From Komagataella phaffii GS115 (lineage: Eukaryota > Ascomycota > Pichiomycetes > Pichiales > Pichiaceae): a stretch of 64,000 nt of DNA. The DNA is taken from positions 2,033,001-2,097,000 of the forward strand of contig NC_012965.1 in assembly GCF_000027005.1 (NCBI RefSeq), written 5' to 3'. Made by a program: the position numbers and the translations under genes. The notes beneath the pieces were generated by a model. The model made no database searches. It had not been told where the DNA came from and worked only from the letters and a program-made list of their open reading frames with translations. Numbering within the stretch: the stretch's first letter is position 1; each line of letters opens with the position of its first letter. Positions 36,445-45,800 of this stretch are shown one piece after another.

Positions 36445-37680
36445 TCATTCTGAAGACGTAATCGGAATAAATCGTTCGTTTATCCATCCTTTCACGACAT
36501 ATTGAGTATTCTGGTTCAAAACACCATACGGCCTGAGAGATTTTTGTCGCAATAGCTGCCCAGGCTCGAGTAGTTTGTTTCTGTTTTTGTCGCAGAATTT
36601 AACCCATGGCAACACGCCACCTCTAGTTCTGCAGATGGAGTTCTTGGAATGAGGACAAATTTTAAGCTGTTTGTATTCATTGTTAAAGAGCGAGTGATCA
36701 TCAGCCTCGTCTGATCGGGGTGGAAGAATGACACTGGACCACAAGCGTTCCCTTGATAGCAAGCCTAATTTACAATAGGAATGAAAGCGAGAATCAGAGA
36801 TGGGTTCACCCAGGCCCAGTTTGTATTGATAGTCATCAATGTCGTCTTCCGAAACAGGCAAAAGATGCTTTTCCTTGATTGAGTAATCTTGTGCGTAAAA
36901 CCGAAGAAAGTTCGAATTAACTCTTGGTTCTCTAACTTTATGCTGCAGTCTTGATGTTGTGCTATGAGGAGAGGCAGAATCGATATCATGATGAGATTCC
37001 AGCACCGTCATGTTCGTCTGGAACGTTCTGAGTGGGATCGGGGGTAGTGCCTCAGATGTATTTGTATTTTGGTGTACGATGCAACGCTGTTGAGTCATTT
37101 GCCGTGCTCTAATTCTGCTACCAATGCCTTCGGCTATAGCAGTCAAAATTTGCTTCAATGAAGATAACTTAGGGTTCCTATGTTCAGTGTATGGTGGGGT
37201 ACTTGATCTTAGTATCTGCATGGTGATTGGGTTTTCACAAACATACGGTTGTGCCAAAGGATGATCCTCGTTACATTCTACTGTAACTGAAACGTAACTG
37301 TGCTTTTTCTGTAATTGTGTTGAGTGACGATACGTGGATCGATGAGCGGATAAATATGGGCTGTAGTCATTGTGTACTGTAGGAACCGTAGTATCTGATC
37401 CCACCGATGTAAAATCCAGATCTTGGTCTTCATCGGACGAAATCAAAGACGATGAATTATCTTCTTCTAAAGAGGAAGACCGCAAACAACAGTTGTAATG
37501 CCTAAGTGAAGATAACGTCGACCTTTTGGAAGAGTAAAGGCATTTCAGGGAAGGTGAAGCAAGTACTAATTTCGGTCCGGAAGAACAACCTAAGTTCTCT
37601 GTGAAGCTAATGGATTCGGCATTGCAACCAGGCTGTTCAAGTAAATACTCATAACCCAAACTGCCTATCATTGATGGCAT
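36445..37680 (-). CDS. Uncharacterised fungal protein with conserved C-terminal half
   Basis: I do not recognise this 411-aa protein by name. The N-terminal half is Ser/Thr-rich and looks disordered. The C-terminal half has motifs that look conserved: RVNSNFLRFYAQDYSIKEK, SRERLWSSVILPPRSDE, a PHSKNSICRTRGGVLPWVKF block, and an end LRPYGVLNQNTQYVVKGWIN followed by ERF. The Arg/Pro-rich ILPPR and the W-x-N-x-R-F ending suggest a folded fungal-specific module. There is no signal peptide or membrane span. The ATG at 37680 is the first in frame. Confidence 0.65.
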   Translation of the reverse strand: MPSMIGSLGYEYLLEQPGCNAESISFTENLGCSSGPKLVLASPSLKCLYSSKRSTLSSLRHYNCCLRSSSLEEDNSSSLISSDEDQDLDFTSVGSDTTVPTVHNDYSPYLSAHRSTYRHSTQLQKKHSYVSVTVECNEDHPLAQPYVCENPITMQILRSSTPPYTEHRNPKLSSLKQILTAIAEGIGSRIRARQMTQQRCIVHQNTNTSEALPPIPLRTFQTNMTVLESHHDIDSASPHSTTSRLQHKVREPRVNSNFLRFYAQDYSIKEKHLLPVSEDDIDDYQYKLGLGEPISDSRFHSYCKLGLLSRERLWSSVILPPRSDEADDHSLFNNEYKQLKICPHSKNSICRTRGGVLPWVKFCDKNRNKLLEPGQLLRQKSLRPYGVLNQNTQYVVKGWINERFIPITSSE

Positions 37681-38116
37681 AGGAGAATAAACCGAAAGTA
37701 GTGAAGACTCAAATTAACAAACTGAAGGAGGTAAGGTTACAAACTTTAACATGGAATATTTGAGAGGTATAAATGCAACAAAATAAAATGCCTTGTGTGG
37801 GTGGGTAATAGATGGCATATTACAGGCACTAGGGAAGCCGAAACCGAGCAAACTACTCTGAACATTTGTTCACCACGGAAGTTTCCTAAAGGGGAAGTAC
37901 AATCTTGGGGAAACGCGAATGTTCCACCAGCTAGTCAGCACTTGAACCAATAAAATAATGTATTTTCCGAGAGTCGAAACCATCACCTCAGATATTTCTT
38001 TATTGCTACGAACTTTCTCGGCTTCACAGATTTGAAACCGATGCTCCTTGGTTCTCTCCCTAACGAGTTTCAATTCTGATCGTATTTTTCTCTTTACTGA
38101 CAATTTAGATCCTGAA
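37681..38116. other. Divergent intergenic region, 436 nt
   Basis: Promoter region shared by the unknown minus-strand gene and the elongase. A minus-strand frame at 37870-38103 has no protein-like features. Confidence 0.4.
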
Positions 38117-39205
38117 ATGGCAGAAATATTAGACGCAGAGTTTCAGAAGTTAACCAACAAGCTAATTAGCTTACAATTTCCCAAAGCTCAGGTTTTCAGG
38201 CTTCCAGCCTTCACTGCTCCTCCAGATTCTCCTTTCAGTCCTGATCAGTTGGTACTTAACAAAATCTACTTTTTTGTTTTGAATGGAGAGTTTCCATTGG
38301 TGTTTGCCCTCTCGTATTTCATCTTGGTTCATGTGTGTAACAGTTTCATTCGAAAAAGACAGCTTAGGCTTGCAAATTCGAAGGGTAATTTTGAAGGATC
38401 AAAACTGCCTGCTGCTCCTTTCTTCTTTACTAAAGGTTGTTTGTTTCGAAACTTTGTGCTACTGCACAATATTTTCTTATGTATTTACTCAGTATGGACA
38501 TTTATTGGAATGTCTACGACAATTCATGAAATATCCAACCAAGTTCTACCCAGTTTGTTTGCTTCATCTTATTCTCAGAATTTGGAGGGTAAACATGTGT
38601 TTCAGTTCGAGTTCCCTAAATCAGAGTTGTTTTGGCAATCCATATGTGATTTGGATAATGGGATATGGTTTAACAACAAACAACAAAATCTAAAAGGCCT
38701 CTCATTCTACAGTTTTTGGTTTTACATCTCAAAGTTTTATGAAATTGTTGATACCTTCATCATCCTACTAAAAGGAAGGCCTTCCTCCCTGTTGCAAAGC
38801 TACCATCATGCAGGTGCTATGATCAGCATGTGGGCGGGCGTTAGGTTTGCTTCACCTCCAATTTGGATTTTTGTGGTGTTCAATTCGTTCATTCACTCTG
38901 TTATGTATTTCTATTTCACGTTGTCGTGCCTGAAAGTTCGTGTACCCAAAGCATTAAAGCAGCTATTAACGACTATGCAGATTATCCAGTTTGTTGCAGG
39001 AGGGTCTCTGGCAACATTTCACCTTTTTATTAACTATTACGATATGGTTGATGGTATTTTCAAACCATGCATTCCAAATGCCGACAAAGCAATGGCCCTT
39101 TTTATCAACGTCGCCTACTTGACCCCTCTCACCATGCTTTTTGCTGTTTTTTGGATTGAAAGTTACGCACGCAAGAAGAGTACCGTTTTCAAGAAGGATC
39201 AGTAG
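38117..39205 (+). CDS. Fatty acid elongase (ELO family, QxxHH variant)
   Basis: The frame opens at TTG 38048, but the first ATG is 38117 (MAEILDAEF), giving 362 aa. It is a multi-span ER protein with ELO hallmarks: KFYEIVDTFIILLKGRPSSLLQSYHHAGAMI, then NSFIHSVMYFYF, and a final basic ER-type tail (ARKKSTVFKKDQ). The active-site motif, usually HxxHH, is Q-S-Y-H-H (Q227 to H231). It condenses malonyl-CoA with long acyl-CoA in the first step of elongation. The Q variant with HHAGAM(I) and the adjacent MWAGVRF occurs in a distinct elongase subgroup rather than in classical Elo1/2/3, so no symbol is given. Confidence 0.88.
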   Translation: MAEILDAEFQKLTNKLISLQFPKAQVFRLPAFTAPPDSPFSPDQLVLNKIYFFVLNGEFPLVFALSYFILVHVCNSFIRKRQLRLANSKGNFEGSKLPAAPFFFTKGCLFRNFVLLHNIFLCIYSVWTFIGMSTTIHEISNQVLPSLFASSYSQNLEGKHVFQFEFPKSELFWQSICDLDNGIWFNNKQQNLKGLSFYSFWFYISKFYEIVDTFIILLKGRPSSLLQSYHHAGAMISMWAGVRFASPPIWIFVVFNSFIHSVMYFYFTLSCLKVRVPKALKQLLTTMQIIQFVAGGSLATFHLFINYYDMVDGIFKPCIPNADKAMALFINVAYLTPLTMLFAVFWIESYARKKSTVFKKDQ

Positions 39206-39445
39206 GTTAAGGGCATAACTTATCGAACTTTTTTGCATATATAGAGATATAGACTAGACTAGCCTCGAAATCACTTCCATATATAGTGACGTCACAATTA
39301 TGTCAGGCACACGCGCATCCTCCGGTCTCCAAATTCGTCCTTGGAATGTTTGATTGATTACATTGTGAATATCAGATTTTGAGTATACTCTCAAAACACT
39401 GAAATTAAGTCTAGGTTTGCCTCTTTTAAAATTTCCAATGCATAA
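39206..39445. other. Promoter region of the sugar-porter gene
   Basis: 240 nt containing a TATATATA stretch near 39236-39245 and the CRE-like palindrome listed separately. Confidence 0.4.
39286..39295. promoter_or_regulatory. CRE-like palindrome GTGACGTCAC upstream of transporter gene
   Basis: A perfect 10-bp palindrome containing TGACGTCA, the full CRE/ATF site bound by Sko1/Aca1-type bZIP factors. It lies about 150 nt upstream of the transporter ATG. Regulation by osmotic or carbon signals is inferred. Confidence 0.5.
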
Positions 39446-41149
39446 ATGCCTTCCTCTAAGCAGTATTTACCTTTAAATGATCGGTCCTGGAGAATTGAGG
39501 CGCGTTCAACTGTTGAACCTTCTACTGAACCGGTTGGACAACGTTCGGATGAAATGCAAATGGAAACACAAGCAATTGAGCTAACTAGTCTAGACTCCGC
39601 TCAGCTATCTAGAGTTTCGGTTCACAAGACCTCTCAACTGGAAGAAGATGATTTTGACTCTGTGCTGAACGATACGGACCCCGAAGAACGACTACTAACT
39701 CAAGACCCAGTAAACGGTAACATGTCTACAAATGGGGGTTCAAATTTTAACGAGAATTTGCTTGAGTCCAGAGGCAAGCTCAAAGGACAGTTACTGCTCT
39801 ATTTCACCTCATTCCTGGTGAGTTTGGGTGTTTTTCTCTTTGGCTATGATCAAGGTGTCATGAGCGGCATTATAACAGGAAAATATTTCAAACAGCAGTT
39901 TAATAACCCTTCAAGTGCGATGATAGGAACAACTGTTGCCATTCTCGAGATCGGTGCTTTTTTTTCTTCTTTGACTGTTGGAAGAGTGGGCGATATCATT
40001 GGCAGAAGGCGAACTATTCGATATGGAGCGTTTATATTTGTCGTCGGAGGATTACTGCAAACTGCCGCCTCCAATCTAAAAGTCCTCATAGCTGGGAGAA
40101 TTATTTCTGGTATTGGAGTTGGCTTATTATCAACCATAGTTCCCATGTACCAAGCCGAGATATCTCCTTCCCACAACAGAGGCAAACTGGCATGTGCTCA
40201 GTTCACAGGAAACATATTCGGCTACGCGTCGTCTATTTGGGTCGATTACGGTTGCTCATTCATTGAAAACAATCTTTCGTGGAGAATTCCTCTTTTCATC
40301 CAGTGTGTTATTGGATCTTTACTTGCGGGTGGCTCATACATTATTGTAGAAACCCCAAGATGGCTTCTACATAAAGATCGAGACATAGAGGGCTTAGTTG
40401 TGATTGCTGATCTCTATACTAATGGTGAGACAGATCATCATCGTGCACGAAAGGAATTTGATTCTATCAAATCCAGTATACTCGAAGCACGGGCAATAGG
40501 AGAGAAACGTTACATTGATTTGTTCACCGTTTACCCTAAAAGGTTATTTATGGCAACTAGTGCTTTAGCTTTTGCACAATTCAATGGTATCAACATTATT
40601 TCATACTATGCTCCTTTAGTCTTTGAACAGGCAGGTTGGATTGGAAGAGAGGCTGTTTTAATGACTGGACTCAATGCCATAATTTATATTCTGAGTACAC
40701 TTCCCCCTTGGTTATTGATTGATCGCTGGGGAAGAAAGCCAATATTGATTTGTGGAGGAATAACCATGGGCCTTTCGATGCTTCTTGTCTCAATATTTAT
40801 GGGCCTTAATCTGAAGAACACCCCTCAGTTGGTTGTAATATTTATTATCACAGCTAATTCATCATTTGCTTATAGCTGGGGTCCCATTCCTTGGCTCTTT
40901 CCAAGTGAAATATTACCGCTAACATTCAGGTCTAAGGGTGCTTCTTTAGCCACCGCTACGAATTGGCTGGCAAATTTCATTGTAGGAGAATTTTCTCCTA
41001 TTCTGTTAGAGAAAATTACTTGGAGAGTTTATCTGATACACGCTACCTTTTGCTTCACATCTGCACTGGTTGCTTACCTTGTATATCCAGAAACTCGAGG
41101 CGTAGATTTAGAGGATATGGATAGATTGTTTGATGAAAAACGAAAGTAG
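39446..41149 (+). CDS. MFS sugar porter (SP family)
   Basis: The 567-aa protein has an acidic cytosolic N-terminal tail of about 110 residues and then 12 predicted spans. Sugar-porter signatures are clear: FLFGYDQGVMSG in span 1, GRVGDIIGRRRTIRYG between spans 2 and 3, GRIISGIGVGLLSTIVPMYQAEISP, and VETPRWLLHKDRD before the central loop. FAQFNGINIISYYAPLVFE, DRWGRKP and PETRGVDLEDMDRLF close it. The substrate cannot be read. The GYDQGVMSG motif is shared with Stl1-type glycerol symporters and YDL199C-type orphans as well as hexose carriers. The CRE-like element upstream would fit osmotic or carbon control. Confidence 0.85.
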   Translation: MPSSKQYLPLNDRSWRIEARSTVEPSTEPVGQRSDEMQMETQAIELTSLDSAQLSRVSVHKTSQLEEDDFDSVLNDTDPEERLLTQDPVNGNMSTNGGSNFNENLLESRGKLKGQLLLYFTSFLVSLGVFLFGYDQGVMSGIITGKYFKQQFNNPSSAMIGTTVAILEIGAFFSSLTVGRVGDIIGRRRTIRYGAFIFVVGGLLQTAASNLKVLIAGRIISGIGVGLLSTIVPMYQAEISPSHNRGKLACAQFTGNIFGYASSIWVDYGCSFIENNLSWRIPLFIQCVIGSLLAGGSYIIVETPRWLLHKDRDIEGLVVIADLYTNGETDHHRARKEFDSIKSSILEARAIGEKRYIDLFTVYPKRLFMATSALAFAQFNGINIISYYAPLVFEQAGWIGREAVLMTGLNAIIYILSTLPPWLLIDRWGRKPILICGGITMGLSMLLVSIFMGLNLKNTPQLVVIFIITANSSFAYSWGPIPWLFPSEILPLTFRSKGASLATATNWLANFIVGEFSPILLEKITWRVYLIHATFCFTSALVAYLVYPETRGVDLEDMDRLFDEKRK

Positions 41150-41223
41150 TTACCAAGCTATTTGAGACTCCCTATTGACGAGTTAAAAAAGAGTCATCAC
41201 TACACGTATATATATCTATTATG

Positions 41224-42769
41224 TCACATTGTCTCAAAATGAATCCAATCCAAAAAAGTGTCAGAAGGTAAATGCTTCTGCCTGAACCCTTTGATAATAT
41301 TCACCATCCTTTCGAACGGTTCATTCTTATTAGAAGATAGCAGCTCTGTTAGGCTTTTGATGTAGGCTTGTTTCTCCTCTCCACTTTTACCTACTACAGC
41401 TTTTGCCAAATCTATGATTATATCAGTCTCTGAAATCACAAATAATGAAAATTATTTGCATCTTGTTAGTATACTCTTTAATAATGAGAGGCCTAATTGT
41501 AAACTTACCATTGACAGACGTTTGCGAAAAGTGCTGTAACAAGCAATCTGGATCACTACAAATACCGTTCAATACCTCATAAAGACAAAATTCTTTCATA
41601 GCATTAGTTTTACTGTTCCAAGTTAGAGAAGAAATCTGTCGATCGTCAAAACTGGGACTGAATCTGTAGGACTTGAAACAAATCAAGGGAGAATTATAAG
41701 GTTCAAACCTCCCTATTAAGGATTTTGCAGTAGAACGAGTGGTCATTATAGGGCAGTTGGTGTCTTCCTCTTCTCTTGTACCCATAGATACAAGCTGATC
41801 ACCAACAATGTGTTCACTGTGTTCATATGCAGTTGCTGAGTCTTCAGTTTCCGCTCTCTCAAGTGGAAACTCCTGTAACTGGTAATGATCGGCTGAGTTC
41901 AGCAGCTGAGAGTTGAGTTCATAACCAGGTGGAGGATTTGGTTTTGCTTTCATGTCATCAATGATCAACCTGTTAATGCCGCCACAATCGTTCCTGTAAG
42001 ATTGCTCTTTAAAAAGCTCTTTCAAATCCCTTTGCTGTTTGGCCATTATTTCAGTGACATGAGTCAACAGTTTCAGTTTTGTATTCAAACTCTTCATCCT
42101 CAGGTTCAATTCTCGTTCTAAATTTTCGATTTGGATTTGATCATTCTCTGTCTCTATTTGATACTTGTTGAGCAGTTTGGAAGTTTTCAGTATTCTGTCT
42201 TGAAGCAGGGCTATTTTAGAAACTTGAAATTCCTTTTCTGGCTGAATGAAAGTATTCTGGGTCCTAAGTTTGCTTGTTGGCTTTTCTTCACTGTGGGAGC
42301 TTGGGGATTTCCTATTCTCCAAGGACTCAATGTATTTTCGCAGTTCTTCCATTTTTTGTTCTTTTTCTACTAATTCTTGCTTGAGTCTAGACTCTTCTTC
42401 TTTTCTTGTGTTTTTCTGAGCTACCCAATCTGCATTCTCTTCCCACATGGGATCAAAATCATCGTCTGAAAGCTCTATTACTAAGTCTTTAATCCAGTTA
42501 TCATTTCCAAAAGGCGCAGACCGGAATTTCTTACTAGTATCACTTATATCTTGTCTGAGAATCCTTTTTTTGGAAGCTTTTGATTTTGTGAGAGGCAAAT
42601 TTGCCAGTTTGAAGGTTTCTATAAGAAATTCCTCATTGATATTGCTTTGCTGCAGAATATCTGAGAAGTCGTAACCCAAACGAGATAGATCTCTAGCAGA
42701 TTCACACGCATTATGTGCAGTAATTACAGATGAACTAAATTTTTTAGAGCTGGAAGTTTCATCTGGCAT
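41224..42769 (-). CDS. zf-C3H1 protein (Red1/ZFC3H1-like), two exons
   Basis: Exon 1 (41509-42769) and exon 2 (41224-41429) join in frame to give 488 aa. The N-terminal region is Ser-rich; residues about 120-265 form a coiled coil (charged heptads). A C-terminal putative zinc finger of the zf-C3H1 type follows the segment FEPYNSPLICFKSYRFSPSF. It reads C-x8-C-x4-C-x3-H in FCLYEVLNGICSDPDCLLQH. Proteins with this finger include S. pombe Red1 and human ZFC3H1, scaffolds (MTREC/PAXT) that deliver RNAs to the nuclear exosome with Mtr4-like helicases. Exon 2 adds a helical tail (KAVVGKSGEEKQAYIKSLTELL). The family call rests on the finger. Exosome parts RRP42 and LRP1 are in the same window. Confidence 0.7.
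41430..41508 (-). other. Intron of the zf-C3H1 gene (79 nt)
   Basis: Minus strand: donor GTAAGT, perfect TACTAAC branch site (at 41465-41471) and TTTCAG acceptor. Splicing removes an in-frame stop and joins ...SQTSVN to E-TDIIIDLAKAV, keeping frame. Confidence 0.88.
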
Positions 42770-42876
42770 TAACTACCGCTGTTCAAAGTATTCTATAATT
42801 CTTACTCTAGATGGTGGGAAAAAAATGGAAAGATGTTAGATGTCTGATGTAACATTATATAGGATTAATTAATGTA

Positions 42877-45800
42877 CTAACTAAAAACATCGTCTGTCTT
42901 TATGTCCAAGTAGTCCTCTTCAATATTGGTAAATTCAATAAAGTGAATCGGACGATGCAGCTCATGATAAAAGGGTAATGGGGTATCTAGTTTCAAAGTA
43001 TATTCCATACTGCTAGTCCAAGCATTCCCATTAAAGGCGAAGTTCCAAAGATTGGTACTTGGCACTAGAAAGAAGCCCTTAATACGATCCGTAAGCAAAA
43101 CTGAGGATTTCTCTCCAAATTGCGGCATGTATCCTTGAGGATTTATTGAAACCGTGTCTTGATTTTTTAATCCCCAATCGAGACCCTCTGAAGTTAAAGA
43201 GTAAGCCGATAATGATATTGATCCGGGAGTGAAAGCTGCGACTAAAGTGACTGTTGAATCCAAGTTCCAACCAGAATACTCTGAGCTGAAACGTGCATGC
43301 TCAGTAACATCAGCAGCAGACAAATAATCCGAGTCAGTGGACTGTGTGTGTATCCACCCTAAGGGTTCTAGGCCTTCCAAATACTCACAGGTTGCAGGCA
43401 ATTTCGCCATTGAAACGGATATGTTAGATCCCAGTTGAGGTACCAAAACAAGGCAATGGATCTCTTTAACCTGGGAATTATCGGCTGGTGACTTGCCAAA
43501 CATGAATCCTGCAGTTTTGGTACGTAGATCAGAAATAAGAGCAAACTTCTTAAGTAGATTATTAGGCAATACAAAAGTGATCTTGGATTCAGAGACTTCG
43601 TCTGTCAGAACATAAATGTTTCTTGTTCTAAGATAGATGTTAGCCGCAGATATTGCCCTACTTCGCCACTCTGAACTTGAAGAAAACTGTTGCTGCTCAT
43701 AGTTAGTAGTTGTAACGGTAACTATTTCTTCTCCGTGTACATTTCTTGTAGTAGTTTTCATCGCAGTGAATTGTTGACTCGAACTGACATTTTTCAATTC
43801 ATTCTGCTCAATTTCAGCGATTTGCTGCCTCTTCAGTGATGGAGCTTTTACATCTTGACCAAGAATAAGGTCCCGTATCTCAACCTGTGTAAGAGATGAT
43901 ACGTTGATATTGTACTTTTTGCTATAGTCGTTGAGGATCAAATCCCTTAATTGTGTCTCAACCTCCATCCACTGTGTATCGGTAAGAGTTGGCCAAAGAT
44001 GGTGATCCTTGACCATCACTTTGCTGTCTGGTTGCAGTATACGTTTTGTTTTGACTTTGTCAATCCCCAAAGCCCTTAGCAAAAGCACTAAACGAGAAAA
44101 GGCGGTGAATGATGATATGCTCTTCAACCAGTCGTCATAGATATTGAACAATACCATTTGTGGTTCCCTTGCTTTCAGGACAACATCAGAGATTTTATCG
44201 ACGTGCATGGATGCATCAAACGGAAGCTTGAGCTCAGTTTGACGAATTGAAATATTTGGATAGTCTAGCATGTGAACTTCAAGTGGATCGGACATATTCT
44301 TACGCGTGATTATGAGCTGTTTTGGTTGTTCTTCGGTGGGCAATGATCTTATCAAAGCGGCAACTTCCTCAGCAGATTTCCACTTAGCTAGTTGATTAAG
44401 TCGTTTCTGACCAGCCCAAACCGATGTATGAATAATCTTCAAAAAAAGTTGGCCGGTCTTGGGATTTAAAATAAATAACGCTCCATTAATGGGCTTGGTA
44501 GTCACATTTCCTTCAAAAGTTTGATGTACATTCACTCGATAAACATTTGAATCATCCACAAACAGCTGAGCTTCATTATCGAAGAGCTCTGCATAGTTGT
44601 TTGAATTCAATAAGGATTCTTGCGCTTGTGACTGATATAGTTGTAAACCTTTTCTAATACGTTCACGTAAAACATACAGCGCCGGGTTTGACTTCATGAT
44701 ACTCTTCATGGCATTTTGCATAAGTGGTTTCATTCCAGGAAACCAAGTGCCGTACATATCATACATGTTGTAGGCAAGATCAATACCAACCATCAATCCA
44801 GTCGGAGCTGGGTATGAGCTGGTATTATCAGATGTGTAATCTAAAAACTTGGCCCTGGTATACCGAGAAATATCGTGGGAATCATAGTCACCGTAGCGTA
44901 ATTGGACATCTATCCAGTATTTACTGGACGAGGATGCATCAAAGTTATCTCTCTGATCATGAAGAAGAGATGGCTTGGACATTTTCCATGGATAAGTACT
45001 TGCCAACGTAATGTCAGCGCATGAGGAGTTCATCTTGTAAGACTTACGAGGATGTATTTGTTCTTTAGTAACAGTGTCAATCTGGAGTATATCCGACTCA
45101 TTATCCAAAGCCTGAGAAACATCTACTACTAAACTTTCATGAATCTTCTGCCATAAATGTGCCCGGAAAATTTGGATAAGGGATATTTTAAGGGTGGGAA
45201 TTTTACCATGCAAGAAAATTCCAGTAAGATCTAGCTGAACTAGGAACCCAACATAAACATTTGCTCGGTTGATAGTTGGAGACCACCATAGAGTGAAGCG
45301 ACGGTTTGGTATCTGACTTAATCCTGACCTTTGCGCATTAGTTAATTTTTTGAACTTCAAGGAATCTTCAAACCCCGAAGCTTTCTCCCAAAAAAGTCCC
45401 TCCCAAGAATCAAACCCTGTTCCTTTGAACAACGTGTGCTCTAAAATAGTTTCAATACCACCCAGAGCTTGTATAACGTCTGTTCGGTAAGCATTCAGGT
45501 TCCATAGTTTACCGTCGTGATGGTTGCTGGTCCACCAAAAAGGATTGAATCTAGTTAAGCTGTACTTTTTGAATTCTCTTCTAATTCTATGCCCTTTATC
45601 ATAGGCCAAAGTATGCCTGTCTCTTTGGAATAGCGTGCTTATTCGTGGCAGACCTCTATCCCAGCTATCTTCCATATCTTCAAAAGCCAACCGACGGTTT
45701 TGTTGTATAGCTTCTTGTCTCTTAATGGTGTACTCTGCCCAGACCCTTTGTGAGTCCAAAAACTCATTCTCCCAAGTGGTTATATATCGAAAAACGGTTG

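Noticed and set aside
37870..38103. 77-codon minus-strand frame in the elongase promoter
   Set aside because: No motif, and it lies in the divergent promoter overlapping the elongase leader.
41224..41439. Separate 71-codon gene downstream of the zf-C3H1 gene
   Set aside because: It has no plausible start and is joined to the upstream frame by a canonical intron.
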